From Streptomyces sp. ISL-10 (GTDB lineage: Bacteria > Actinomycetota > Actinomycetes > Streptomycetales > Streptomycetaceae), in assembly GCF_018614575.1 (NCBI RefSeq), contig NZ_JAGGOJ010000025.1, positions 55,283-119,282 on the forward strand: DNA of 64,000 bases. Reading direction: 5' to 3'. Position numbers and translations under genes: made by a program. Shown piece by piece: positions 14,607 to 23,225 of this stretch. Numbering within the stretch: position 1 is the first letter of the stretch; each line of letters opens with the position of its first letter. The notes under the pieces were generated by a model. That model was not told the origin of the DNA. It worked only from the letters and a program-made list of their open reading frames with translations, and ran no database searches.

Positions 14607-15806
14607 GTGACCGAGAAGGCCGACCTTCAGTCCGTCCTGGACCGTGCCGCCGCAGGCGGGCGGATCACACCCGAGGAAGCGCTCGACCTCTACCGCTCCG
14701 CGCCCCTGCACGCGCTGGGCGCCGCCGCGGACGCCGTGCGCCGCCGCCGGTACGCCGGCACGGAGCACATCGCGACGTACATCATCGAACGCAACATCAA
14801 CTACACCAACGTCTGCGTCACGGCCTGCAAGTTCTGCGCCTTCTATGCCCCGCCGAAGGACGCCGCCAAGGGCTGGACCCGCGATCTCGACGACATCCTG
14901 CGCCGCTGTGCGGAGACCGTCGAGCTCGGCGGCACCCAGATCATGTTCCAGGGCGGCCACCACCCCGACTACGGCGTCGAGTACTACGAGAAGCACTTCG
15001 CGGCCATCAAGAAGGACTTCCCCCAGCTGGTGATCCACTCCCTCGGCGCGTCCGAGGTGGAGCACATGGCGCGGATCTCCGGGGTGTCGGTGGAGGAGGC
15101 GATCTCCCGCATCCACGCGGCCGGTCTCGACTCCTTCGCCGGCGCCGGCGCCGAGCTGCTGCCGGAGCGCCCGCGCAAGGCGATCGCCCCGCTCAAGGAG
15201 TCCGGCGAGCGGTGGCTGGAGATCATGGAGATCGCGCACGGCCTCGGGGTCGAGTCGACCTCCACGATGCTCATGGGCACGGGCGAGACCAACGCCGAGC
15301 GGATCGAGCACCTGCGGATGATCCGCGACGTGCAGGACCGCACGGGCGGCTTCCGCGCGTTCATCCCGTACACGTACCAGCCCGAGAACAACCACTTGAA
15401 GGGCCGTACGCAGGCGACCCTGTTCGAGTACCTGCGCATGATCGCCATCGCGCGGCTCTTCCTCGACAACGTCGCCCACATCCAGGGCTCCTGGCTGACC
15501 ACGGGCAAGGAGGTCGGCCAGCTGTCGCTGCACTACGGCGCCGACGACCTCGGCTCGATCATGCTGGAGGAGAACGTCGTCTCCTCGGCGGGCGCGAAGC
15601 ACCGCTCCAACCGCATGGAGATCATCGACCTGATCCGCAGGTCGGGCCGCGTCCCGGCGCAGCGGACGACGACGTACGAGCACATCGTCGTGCACGAGAA
15701 CCCCGCGGACGACCCGGTCGACGCGCGCGTGGTCTCGCACTTCTCGTCCACGGCGATCGAGGGCGGGACGGCGCATCCGGAGCTGAAGCTGCTCAGCGCC
15801 AACTGA
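14607..15806 (+). CDS. mqnC: Cyclic dehypoxanthinyl futalosine synthase, radical SAM
   Basis: This 399-residue radical SAM enzyme has the cluster motif CVTACKFC with Cys70, Cys74 and Cys77, followed by the AFYAPP segment typical of MqnC. The enzyme cyclises dehypoxanthine futalosine to the spiro intermediate that MqnD converts to 1,4-dihydroxy-6-naphthoate. Its partner hydrolase MqnB is not in the window. The amidohydrolase-like gene begins eight bases after the stop, forming a likely two-gene operon. Confidence 0.94.
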   Translation: MTEKADLQSVLDRAAAGGRITPEEALDLYRSAPLHALGAAADAVRRRRYAGTEHIATYIIERNINYTNVCVTACKFCAFYAPPKDAAKGWTRDLDDILRRCAETVELGGTQIMFQGGHHPDYGVEYYEKHFAAIKKDFPQLVIHSLGASEVEHMARISGVSVEEAISRIHAAGLDSFAGAGAELLPERPRKAIAPLKESGERWLEIMEIAHGLGVESTSTMLMGTGETNAERIEHLRMIRDVQDRTGGFRAFIPYTYQPENNHLKGRTQATLFEYLRMIAIARLFLDNVAHIQGSWLTTGKEVGQLSLHYGADDLGSIMLEENVVSSAGAKHRSNRMEIIDLIRRSGRVPAQRTTTYEHIVVHENPADDPVDARVVSHFSSTAIEGGTAHPELKLLSAN

Positions 15807-15813
15807 GGCCGCC

Positions 15814-16461
15814 TTGCAGACGATCCACGTCGCCGACCGCGTCCTCGACCGCCCCGAGGGCGAGGACGCCGTGGCCGTGGACGGCGGGCTGATCGTCGCG
15901 ATCGGTCCGTACGAGCGGCTGGCCGCTGAGCACCCGCAGGCGCGGATGCGCCGCTGGCCGGGTCTGCTGCTGCCGGGGCTCCGCCATCCGCAGGCCGTCC
16001 CGCTGCTGGAGGGCGCGTACCACCCGGACCCGCGCGAGGCCGGCGAGCTGGGCACCGAGCCGCTGACGGGCGAGGCCCTGGCGGCCCTCACGATGGACGA
16101 CACGCGCTGGGGAGCGAGCGCCCGGCGCGGTCTGCAGCGGCTGATGGCGCACGGTGTCACCGCACTCGACGGGCCGTTCACGCGTCCGGCCGTGCGGACG
16201 GCGGTGGCGCGGTCGGGGCTGGGGGTGCGTGCCCCGCTGAAGGGCAGCCGCCACGAGGTGACGGCCCTCGCGCTCGATCCCTTTGTGCATTTCCCGCTGA
16301 ACGCGCTGCTGGACGGCGACCTGAGCGTCGGCACCCCCGCCGAATTCGCCGTCTTCGACGTCCCGATGGACGAACTCCCGGAACAGGCACTGCGGTTGCG
16401 GGGTGCGCGCAGCTGCGTGGCGACGGTCCTCGGCGGCCGCCTGGTCCACCGCGCCCGTTGA
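15814..16461 (+). CDS. Shrunken amidohydrolase-like protein downstream of mqnC
   Basis: This 215-residue protein starts at TTG. Its N-terminal 55 residues and its C-terminal SVGTPAEFAVFDVP...GGRLVHRAR segment form the two halves of the amidohydrolase composite beta-sandwich seen in imidazolonepropionase and aminofutalosine deaminase. The barrel between them is only about 110 residues. At the site of the usual PGxxNxHTH metal motif the sequence reads PGLRHPQAV, so the HxH pair is lost. It is probably catalytically inactive and may scaffold or regulate the pathway. The linkage to mqnC is tight, but its role is unknown. Confidence 0.7.
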   Translation: MQTIHVADRVLDRPEGEDAVAVDGGLIVAIGPYERLAAEHPQARMRRWPGLLLPGLRHPQAVPLLEGAYHPDPREAGELGTEPLTGEALAALTMDDTRWGASARRGLQRLMAHGVTALDGPFTRPAVRTAVARSGLGVRAPLKGSRHEVTALALDPFVHFPLNALLDGDLSVGTPAEFAVFDVPMDELPEQALRLRGARSCVATVLGGRLVHRAR

Positions 16462-16541
16462 GTCGTCGGCGGTCAGTCTGGTCCACCGCGTCCGTTGAGT
16501 CGTCGGCGGTCGTCTGATCCCACTGCATCCGCTGAGCCGCC
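16441..16541 (+). repeat. Direct repeat duplicating a gene's last codons and stop
   Basis: Bases 16441-16474, which encode the last seven residues and stop of the preceding gene plus 13 further bases, are repeated at 16478-16511 with one difference in 34. A third, degenerate copy follows at about 16514-16541. The remaining 274 bases up to menG are GC-rich and hold no convincing gene. Confidence 0.75.
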
Positions 16542-16803
16542 CGCGCGGCGGCGCTCGGCGCCTCAGTACGGCATCCGCCGACCGAGCGGATCCGCGGCGC
16601 CAAGGCGCCGGCGCACGTGATCGTCGCCCGGCCCGGTCGTGACGCGGCCGACCCGTACGAGGGCGGCCCCGAGGTGCTGGTCGTGTCGTGCAGGACCGGC
16701 TGCGGTGCGACGGCGTCCGCCCTGATCACCTTGCGTAAGGGCCCGCCCGGTCCCCGGAGGCAGGCACGGGGCGTCCGCCGGGCCGTCCGCCGGGGCAGGC
16801 TGC

Positions 16804-16809
16804 TTGAAT
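16804..16809 (+). promoter_or_regulatory. -10 element of a leaderless menG promoter
   Basis: TTGAAT lies six bases before the GTG at 16816. It can be read either as an upstream TTG start or as a -10 element. The second reading fits the leaderless pattern of the neighbouring mqn genes, and the extra residues are not conserved. Confidence 0.45.
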
Positions 16810-16815
16810 GGGGCC

Positions 16816-17511
16816 GTGATCCGAGCAACCCTGGACAAGCAGCCGCACGAAGTCGCCAAGATGTTCGACGACGTGGCGGCGAACTACGACCTCACCAACG
16901 ACGTGCTCTCGCTCGGCCAGGACCGGCGCTGGCGCAAGGAGGTCGCCAAGGCCGTGGACGCGCGCCCGGCGCAGAAGGTCCTCGACCTCGCGGCCGGCAC
17001 CGGCACCTCCTCCCTGCCGTTCACCGCCACCGGCGCGTACGTCGTCCCGTGCGACTTCTCCCTCGGCATGCTCCGCGAGGGCAAGAAGCGCCACCCCTGG
17101 CTGCCGCTGACCGCGGGCGACGCGACGAGTCTGCCGTTCGCCGACGACGTCTTCGACGCCGTGACGATCTCCTTCGGGCTGCGCAACGTGCAGGACACCG
17201 ACCAGGCGCTGCGCGAGCTCCACCGCGTCACCAAGCCGGGCGGCCGGGTGGTCATCTGCGAGTTCTCGCACCCGACATGGGCGCCGTTCCGCACCGTGTA
17301 CGAGGAGTACCTGATGCGGGCCCTGCCGCCCATCGCCCGCGCCGTGTCCTCCAACCCGGACGCGTACGTCTACCTCGCCGAGTCGATCCGCAGCTGGCCC
17401 GACCAGCGCGCACTCGCCCGCAGGCTCCAGCAGGCCGGCTGGACGAAGGTCGCCTGGCGCAATCTCTCCGGCGGCATCGTCGCGCTGCACCGCGGCACCA
17501 AGCCGCTGTAG
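16816..17511 (+). CDS. menG: Demethylmenaquinone methyltransferase, UbiE/MenG family
   Basis: This 231-residue class I SAM methyltransferase has the SAM-binding motif VLDLAAGTGTSSLP and the UbiE signature regions YDLTNDVLSLGQDRRWRK and GLRNVQDTDQALRELHRVTK. It methylates demethylmenaquinone at C2, the last step of menaquinone synthesis. The length is standard. Glutaminase starts 10 bases after its stop, so the two are probably cotranscribed. Confidence 0.93.
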   Translation: MIRATLDKQPHEVAKMFDDVAANYDLTNDVLSLGQDRRWRKEVAKAVDARPAQKVLDLAAGTGTSSLPFTATGAYVVPCDFSLGMLREGKKRHPWLPLTAGDATSLPFADDVFDAVTISFGLRNVQDTDQALRELHRVTKPGGRVVICEFSHPTWAPFRTVYEEYLMRALPPIARAVSSNPDAYVYLAESIRSWPDQRALARRLQQAGWTKVAWRNLSGGIVALHRGTKPL

Positions 17512-17520
17512 GCCGCCGAC

Positions 17521-18453
17521 GTGGACCACCAGTCGATCGCCGTGGACTACCAGGCGGTCCTGGAGCAGATCGCACAGGACATTGCCCCGCTGGTCGGCAG
17601 CGGCCGGCCCGCCGAGTACATCCCGGCCCTCGCCGATGTCGAACCGCACCGCTTCGGCATGGCCGTCGCCGATCTGCAGGGCAATGTGTACGGGGTGGGG
17701 GACTGGCGGCACCCCTTCTCCGTGCAGTCGATCACCAAGGTCTTCACCCTTGCGCTCGCGCTGGCCGCCGGCGGCGACAGCCTGTGGCAGCGGGTGGGCC
17801 GCGAGCCCTCCGGCAACCCGTTCAACTCGCTGGTGCAGCTGGAGTACGAGAACGGCATCCCGCGCAACCCGTTCATCAACGCCGGCGCCCTCGTCGTCAC
17901 CGACGCGCTCCAGACCCTCACCGGCGACGCCAGCAGCGAACTGCTCGAATTCCTGCGGGAGGAGAGCGGCAACAAGGACCTCGCCTTCGACCCGGAGGTC
18001 GCCGAGTCGGAGTCCGCGCACGGCGACCGCAACGCCGCGCTCGCCCACTTCATGGCCTCGTACGGCAACATCACCAACCCCGTCCCGGCCCTCCTCGACC
18101 ACTACTTCTGGCAGTGCTCCATCGAGATGAGCTGCGCCGATCTCACGCGCGCCGCCCGCTTCCTGGCCCGGCACGGACTGCGCGCGGACGGCTCGCGGCT
18201 GCTCACCCGCAGCGAGGCCAAGCAGATCAACGCGGTGATGCTCACCTGCGGTACGTACGACGCGGCCGGTGACTTCGCCTATCGCGTCGGTCTCCCCGGC
18301 AAGAGCGGGGTCGGCGGCGGGATCGTGGCGGTCGTGCCGGGGCGCTGCACGCTGTGCGTGTGGAGTCCCGGGCTCGACGCGCGGGGCAACTCGGTGGCCG
18401 GGGTGGCGGCGCTGGACAGGTTCACGACGCTGACCGGGCTGTCGGTTTTCTGA
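17521..18453 (+). CDS. glsA: Glutaminase A
   Basis: This 310-residue protein of the serine-dependent glutaminase family has the SxxK catalytic pair Ser70 and Lys73 in FSVQSITKVF, plus NPFINAGAL and the C-terminal GKSGVGGGI substrate-binding motif. It hydrolyses glutamine to glutamate and ammonia, often linked to acid resistance or nitrogen balance. The GTG start is 10 bases from menG. No regulatory STAS or cNMP domain is attached. Confidence 0.93.
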   Translation: MDHQSIAVDYQAVLEQIAQDIAPLVGSGRPAEYIPALADVEPHRFGMAVADLQGNVYGVGDWRHPFSVQSITKVFTLALALAAGGDSLWQRVGREPSGNPFNSLVQLEYENGIPRNPFINAGALVVTDALQTLTGDASSELLEFLREESGNKDLAFDPEVAESESAHGDRNAALAHFMASYGNITNPVPALLDHYFWQCSIEMSCADLTRAARFLARHGLRADGSRLLTRSEAKQINAVMLTCGTYDAAGDFAYRVGLPGKSGVGGGIVAVVPGRCTLCVWSPGLDARGNSVAGVAALDRFTTLTGLSVF

Positions 18454-18550
18454 GCCGGGAACCGGGCGGGTGGCAGGATGAGTCAGTTGCTTACGTCTTC
18501 CCTCTCGTGCGTCAACTTCCGTTTCCGCTCACCGTTTTCGGAGTCTCCCC

Positions 18551-21001
18551 ATGGCGTCGTACTGCGGCCACTGCGGTGCCCCATCCCCGGATGAGGCCCG
18601 CTTCTGCATGAAGTGCGGAAAGGAGCGCCTGCCCGAAACCGCCCCGCCGCCGGTTCCCCCGCCCCCGGCACCCGTGCCGCCCCCGCCGGCGTACGGACCC
18701 GCTCCTGCCGGCCCCTCACCGGTCGCCCCCTCACCCGTCGCCCCCTCGCCCGTCGCGGCCTTCGTCGGGCGGGCCCTGCGCGGCGACTGGGCGGCATCGG
18801 TGCGGGCGGCGCTCTGGCCGACCGGGCTGCTGCTGGTGCTCGCGACCGCGCTGGCGGTGCCGTCGTACGGGCAGGAGGACGAGGTCGTCGTCGGCTGGAG
18901 CGACCGGCTGCGGATCGCCCTCGCGCTGCTGATGCAGGGCCTCGGCGGCGGGTTCGAGCTGACGGCGGCCGACGGGGCCGGATTCGGCACCGGCGGCTCG
19001 TCGTCGGACGGCGGACGTTTCTCGTGGGGCAATGGCTCGGACGGTTACGGCGACGGCTCCGGATTCTCCGGCTCCGGTACGGACGCCCTCGCGCAGGGCA
19101 GCGCGTCGCTCTCGCTCGTCCCGCTGACCGTGACCGTGCTGTGGATCGCCGCGCTCTGCCTGGGCGCGCGGATGCTCCGCGCACGGGGGGCGGGGCTCGA
19201 CGCCGCCGTACGCGTCTCGCTGTCGGTCACCGCCGCCGTCCTGGTGCTCGGCCTGTTCGCGCAGCCCGAGGTCGCGGGCATCGAGGTCTCCTCGTCCCCG
19301 CTGCTCGCGGCGCTCGGGGCGCTGGTGCTCTCGGCGGCCGTGACCGCCGGGGTGCTCCAGCGCGACGACCTCGCCGACTGGCTGGCGCAGCGCCCGGCGG
19401 CCCGGTCCACGGTCCGCGCCTTCGGCACGGCGATCCGCGCGCTCGCGGTCGTGATCGCGCTGTGCTCGCTGGTGGGTTTCACCGTCTACGCGAGCAACGA
19501 CGACGTGGACGGCACGGCCCTGCTGATCGCGCTGCCGCTCCTGCCGAACATCGGGTTCACGGTGCTCGGCCTGAGCTGGGGAGTACCCGTGACGTACGAC
19601 GTCCGGGGCGATGTCGGCATGGTCGGCTCGGGCGCCGAGCACGGCGGCTTCGGCCTCGGTGAGATCTCCGACCTGTGGGGCGGCGGCGCGGTGGCGGGCG
19701 CGGTGGGGCTCGGCGTCGTCTCGGCGCTGACCCTCGGCGTGTGGGCGGCGCGCCGCTCGGCCGACCGGCGCGAGCAGTTGTCGGCGGGAGCGTTCGCTCT
19801 GGGGCTGGTGCTGCTGTTCACCGGGGTCAGCGGTGTCTCGACCGAACTGGCGGGAGCGCTCGCGGACTTCAGTGGCCAAGGCGTCAGCGAGATCGCGCCG
19901 AGCGTGCCGGACGCGCTGCTGTTCGGCCTGCTGTGGGTGGGCGGTGCGACCTTCCTGGGCCCGTACGTTCTGCGGCTGGTGGGGCAGCAGGCCGCGGTCT
20001 TGCCCGCGCCCCCGTACGGTGCGCCGCCGTACACCCCGGTCGTCCCTGGCACGCCGACGACGGCCCCGCCCACGCCGTACGTCGCCCCGTCGCATGGCGA
20101 GGCCGCTGCCCCGCCCACGCCGTACGTCGCCCCGTCGCATGGCGAGGCCGCTGCCCCGCCCACGCCGTACGTCGCCCCGGCCCACGACCCTGCCGCCGCG
20201 CACGACCCGTACACCGTGCAACTCGGTGCGCCCGCGGCATCGCCCGACGCATCCGCCCCGGGGGCGGACGGCGCTCGCCGGCGCCGGGTCCTCGTGTGGA
20301 CGGTCACGCTCGTCGCCGCGTTCGTGATCGGCGGAGGCGCCACCGCCGGAGCGCTGATCTGGCAGGACAAGCAGAACAAGCAGGACAAGGGCGGCACTGT
20401 GCCCGTGGCGCAGGACACGCCCTCGGCCAAGACCCCCGACGCCAAGCCGGAGGCCACACCCCCTGTCACACCCTCCGCCACGCCCTCCGCCGCACCCACC
20501 GATGCCGCCACCGGCTCCCCGTCGGCCGCCCCCGGCGGTGACGGCACGCTCCCGGCCGGGTTCACGCTGCGTCAGGACCCCGCCGGTTTCACCGTGGCGG
20601 TCATGGAGGGCTGGACGCGCCGGCAGGCGGGCAGCCAGGTCTTCTACGAGGCGCCGACCGGCGGCGACTACCTCCAGATCGGCGTCATCCCGAACACCCC
20701 GATGAGCTCGTACGAGAACTTCACCGGCCTGGAGAAGAAGCACCTGGCGAACGCCGAGAGCGACTACCGGCGCGTGCGGCTGGAGCGGAACACCTTCCAG
20801 GGCCGCCCGGGCGCGATCTGGGAGTTCACGCACATCCCCGAGCCCGACGAGGGCGGCCTCGTGCGCCATGTCATCGATCAGGCATTCGTCGCCGCGGACG
20901 GCACCGAGTACGCCGTCCTCGTCGCCGGCCGGGCGGACCGCTGGGACCCGGAGAAGGACGTGGTGTTCGCGACGGCCGTCGACACGTTCAGGGCCGGCTG
21001 A
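18551..21001 (+). CDS. Zinc-ribbon membrane protein (streptophobe-like)
   Basis: This 816-residue protein opens with a CxxC...CxxC zinc ribbon (Cys5, Cys8, Cys19, Cys22) and a Pro-rich linker. About eight to ten hydrophobic helices follow between residues 80 and 480. A tandem repeat of APPTPYVAPSHGEAA comes next, then a further helix near 590, and a 150-residue C-terminal extracellular domain resembling the lipoprotein LpqN/DUF-type fold (LPAGFTLRQDPAGFTVAVME). NCBI uses the name streptophobe family for similar actinobacterial proteins. Function is unknown; a sensing or cell-envelope role is inferred only from the topology. Confidence 0.75.
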   Translation: MASYCGHCGAPSPDEARFCMKCGKERLPETAPPPVPPPPAPVPPPPAYGPAPAGPSPVAPSPVAPSPVAAFVGRALRGDWAASVRAALWPTGLLLVLATALAVPSYGQEDEVVVGWSDRLRIALALLMQGLGGGFELTAADGAGFGTGGSSSDGGRFSWGNGSDGYGDGSGFSGSGTDALAQGSASLSLVPLTVTVLWIAALCLGARMLRARGAGLDAAVRVSLSVTAAVLVLGLFAQPEVAGIEVSSSPLLAALGALVLSAAVTAGVLQRDDLADWLAQRPAARSTVRAFGTAIRALAVVIALCSLVGFTVYASNDDVDGTALLIALPLLPNIGFTVLGLSWGVPVTYDVRGDVGMVGSGAEHGGFGLGEISDLWGGGAVAGAVGLGVVSALTLGVWAARRSADRREQLSAGAFALGLVLLFTGVSGVSTELAGALADFSGQGVSEIAPSVPDALLFGLLWVGGATFLGPYVLRLVGQQAAVLPAPPYGAPPYTPVVPGTPTTAPPTPYVAPSHGEAAAPPTPYVAPSHGEAAAPPTPYVAPAHDPAAAHDPYTVQLGAPAASPDASAPGADGARRRRVLVWTVTLVAAFVIGGGATAGALIWQDKQNKQDKGGTVPVAQDTPSAKTPDAKPEATPPVTPSATPSAAPTDAATGSPSAAPGGDGTLPAGFTLRQDPAGFTVAVMEGWTRRQAGSQVFYEAPTGGDYLQIGVIPNTPMSSYENFTGLEKKHLANAESDYRRVRLERNTFQGRPGAIWEFTHIPEPDEGGLVRHVIDQAFVAADGTEYAVLVAGRADRWDPEKDVVFATAVDTFRAG
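20064..20179 (+). repeat. 45-bp in-frame tandem repeat
   Basis: Two full identical copies begin at 20064 and 20109, and a 26-base third copy begins at 20154. They encode the linker unit APPTPYVAPSHGEAA in the zinc-ribbon membrane protein. The identity at silent sites implies recent expansion. Confidence 0.9.
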
Positions 21002-21002
21002 C

Positions 21003-21518
21003 TCAGGCCAGCTCCAGCCGGAAGCAGAGCGCCTGCTGCTGGGACACCGGAGTCGTGAACGTCTCCGCGAGCTCCATGCCGAGCCGCCGGGCCAGCGCGA
21101 TGGACCGCTCGTTGCGGGAATTCACCATCGCCACCACCCGCTCCACCCCCGCCGCCCGTACCCGCTCCAGCGTGGTGCGGGCGGCGGCCGTCGCACAGCC
21201 CTTGCCCCAGGCGGAACGGGCCAGCCGCCAGCCGATCTCGATCTCGCCGACCGGGCCGAAACTCTCGTGCGGCCACGGCTGCGCTCCCGTGAAACCGATG
21301 ACCTCGCCGTCCTCGTCGAGCATCGTCCAGAAGCAGAAGCCGCGCTCGGCGTCGTGCTTGCGCTGCCGGGCCGTGAGCTCCTCGTACTCCGACAGCTCGG
21401 CAGACCTGCCCCCGTGGAACTCCATGACCTCCGGGTCGTCGAACACCCGGTGCCAGGCCAGGGCGTCCTCGTCGGTGGGAACCCGCAGCTGGATGACGGG
21501 GAGCGGCCTGCTGCTCAT
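21003..21518 (-). CDS. RimJ/RimL-type GNAT acetyltransferase
   Basis: This 171-residue protein has the GNAT segments IEIGWRLARSAWGKGCATAA (acetyl-CoA loop) and VNSRNERSIALARRLGMEL, which place it in the RimJ/RimL-like acetyltransf_3 group. The likely targets are N-terminal amines or small molecules. The ATG at 21516-21518 gives the family-length protein, whereas the upstream open frame is not conserved in type. It is divergent from the reductase gene. Confidence 0.88.
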   Translation of the reverse strand: MSSRPLPVIQLRVPTDEDALAWHRVFDDPEVMEFHGGRSAELSEYEELTARQRKHDAERGFCFWTMLDEDGEVIGFTGAQPWPHESFGPVGEIEIGWRLARSAWGKGCATAAARTTLERVRAAGVERVVAMVNSRNERSIALARRLGMELAETFTTPVSQQQALCFRLELA

Positions 21519-21556
21519 GTAAGGAGCCCTTCGGTCGGCGGATCTGTTCGCCCCCA

Positions 21557-21562
21557 TAGACT
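21557..21562 (+). promoter_or_regulatory. Putative -10 element of the reductase gene
   Basis: TAGACT predicts initiation near 21570. The GGGAG site at 21610-21614 then serves the GTG at 21622, arguing against the in-frame start at 21574. Confidence 0.45.
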
Positions 21563-21621
21563 GCCCCTGTCCTGTGCCGTTCGGTACGCAATATCGAATC
21601 GAATCCTCGGGAGATCCCGCC

Positions 21622-22908
21622 GTGACCGAAGCCCTCACCGAGCACACTGCCGATGTGATCGTCGTCGGGGCCGGCCCGGCCGGCTCCACGACCGCGTACC
21701 ACCTCGCCAAGGCCGGACTCGACGTCCTGCTGCTGGAGAAGACCGCGTTCCCGCGCGAGAAGGTCTGCGGCGACGGCCTCACCCCCCGCGCCACCAAGCA
21801 GCTCGTCTCGATGGGCATCGACATCTCGGAAGAGGCCGGCTGGCTGCGCAACAAGGGCCTGCGGATCATCGGCGGCGGGGTGCGCCTCCAGCTGGACTGG
21901 CCGGAACTCGCCTCGTACCCGGACTACGGACTGGTCCGCAAGCGCGACGACTTCGACGAGCAGCTGGCACGGCAGGCGCAGAAGGCGGGCGCGCGGCTGT
22001 ACGAGCGCTGCAACGTGGGCGCGCCGGTCATCGACGACCGCACCGGCCGGATCACCGGTGTGCACGCCAAGCTCGGCGAGGACAAGACCCCGGTCACCTT
22101 CCACGCCCCCCTGGTCGTCGCCGCCGACGGCAACTCCTCGCGCATCTCCCTTGCGATGGGCCTGCACCGCCGTGAGGACCGCCCCATGGGCGTCGCGGTC
22201 CGTACGTACTTCACCTCCCCGCGCCACGACGACGACTACCTGGAGTCGTGGCTGGAGCTGTGGGACCGGCGCGGCCCGGGCGAGGACCGGCTGCTGCCCG
22301 GCTACGGCTGGATCTTCGGCATGGGCGACGGCACGTCCAACGTGGGCCTGGGCGTGCTCAACACCTCCGCGTCCTTCAAGGAGCTGGACTGGCGCGAGGT
22401 GCTGAAGGCGTGGTGCGCCTCGATGCCGGAGGACTGGGGCTACACCGAGGAGAACATGACCGGCCCGATCCGCGGGGCGGCCCTGCCGATGGCGTTCAAC
22501 CGCCAGCCGCACTACACCAAGGGCCTGCTGCTGGTCGGTGACGCGGGCGGCCTGGTCAACCCGTTCAACGGCGAGGGCATCGCGTATGCGATGGAGTCCG
22601 GCCAGATCGCGGCGGACGTCATCGTCCAGGCCCACGCCCGCCGGACACCCGCCCAGCGCGAACTGGCCCTGCACCGCTACCCGAAGGTCCTCAAGGACAC
22701 CTACGGCGGCTACTACACGCTGGGCCGCGCGTTCGTGAAGCTGATCGGCAACCCGAAGGTCATGAAGGTCGCCACCCAGCGCGGCCTGACGCACCCGCTG
22801 CTGATGAAGTTCACGCTGAAGATGCTGGCGAACCTGACGGACCCGACCGGCGGCGACGCGATGGACCGCATCATCAACGGCCTGTCGAAGGTGGCCCCAC
22901 GTTCGTGA
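21622..22908 (+). CDS. Geranylgeranyl reductase family FAD oxidoreductase
   Basis: This 428-residue flavoprotein has an N-terminal GxGxxG FAD motif (VIVVGAGPAGSTTAYHLA), the KVCGDGLTPRA segment and a C-terminal GDAGGLVNPFNGEGIAYAME motif, all typical of geranylgeranyl reductases. In actinobacteria related enzymes saturate double bonds of the menaquinone side chain. Its linkage to the mqn genes and nuo supports that role, but reduction of another polyprenyl compound is possible. The start is set by GGGAG eight bases before GTG 21622. Confidence 0.85.
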   Translation: MTEALTEHTADVIVVGAGPAGSTTAYHLAKAGLDVLLLEKTAFPREKVCGDGLTPRATKQLVSMGIDISEEAGWLRNKGLRIIGGGVRLQLDWPELASYPDYGLVRKRDDFDEQLARQAQKAGARLYERCNVGAPVIDDRTGRITGVHAKLGEDKTPVTFHAPLVVAADGNSSRISLAMGLHRREDRPMGVAVRTYFTSPRHDDDYLESWLELWDRRGPGEDRLLPGYGWIFGMGDGTSNVGLGVLNTSASFKELDWREVLKAWCASMPEDWGYTEENMTGPIRGAALPMAFNRQPHYTKGLLLVGDAGGLVNPFNGEGIAYAMESGQIAADVIVQAHARRTPAQRELALHRYPKVLKDTYGGYYTLGRAFVKLIGNPKVMKVATQRGLTHPLLMKFTLKMLANLTDPTGGDAMDRIINGLSKVAPRS

Positions 22909-23117
22909 TCCTTCAACCGGGATCACGGGGAACTCCGCTGGTGTGGGCTGCCGGTGCGCGGCGGCGGGCGCAGACTTGAGCCGCGTACAGCGGGAGCAGT
23001 GGGTACTCATGCGTGCCTCGGCGAGCACTGCGGCTGTCCTGCGTTCCCGCTGCAGCCGGCACCCTCGTTCGCGTTCGTAGCCGGCCTCGGGTGCCTCGGG
23101 GCATCGGGGAGCCGCCA

Positions 23118-23137
23118 CCCCGCCCCCGCGGGCGGGG
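23118..23137 (+). terminator. GC hairpin in the 22909-23225 gap
   Basis: CCCCGCCC and GGGCGGGG form perfect 8-base arms around CCGC, followed by AATTCG. It may end the reductase transcript. The rest of the 317-base gap shows only TACGCT at 23177-23182, a plausible -10 element for the next gene. Confidence 0.5.
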
Positions 23138-23225
23138 AATTCGACGAAAGTCCGATGGCCGGTCGAGGCGACGGCATACGCTTGCCCCACGGGGACAGCG
23201 GGGGAAGCAACTGCCGAGGCGGGGG

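Noticed and set aside
20878..23190. 770-codon open frame on the minus strand opposite the reductase gene
   Set aside because: It is the antisense shadow of strongly biased GC-rich coding sequence. Known families are encoded on both sides in other frames.
23013..23225. N-terminal extension of the QAGG membrane protein
   Set aside because: The extension is Arg/Pro-rich, and the TACGCT -10 element at 23177 lies inside it. ATG 23226 follows a purine-rich GGCGGGGG site.
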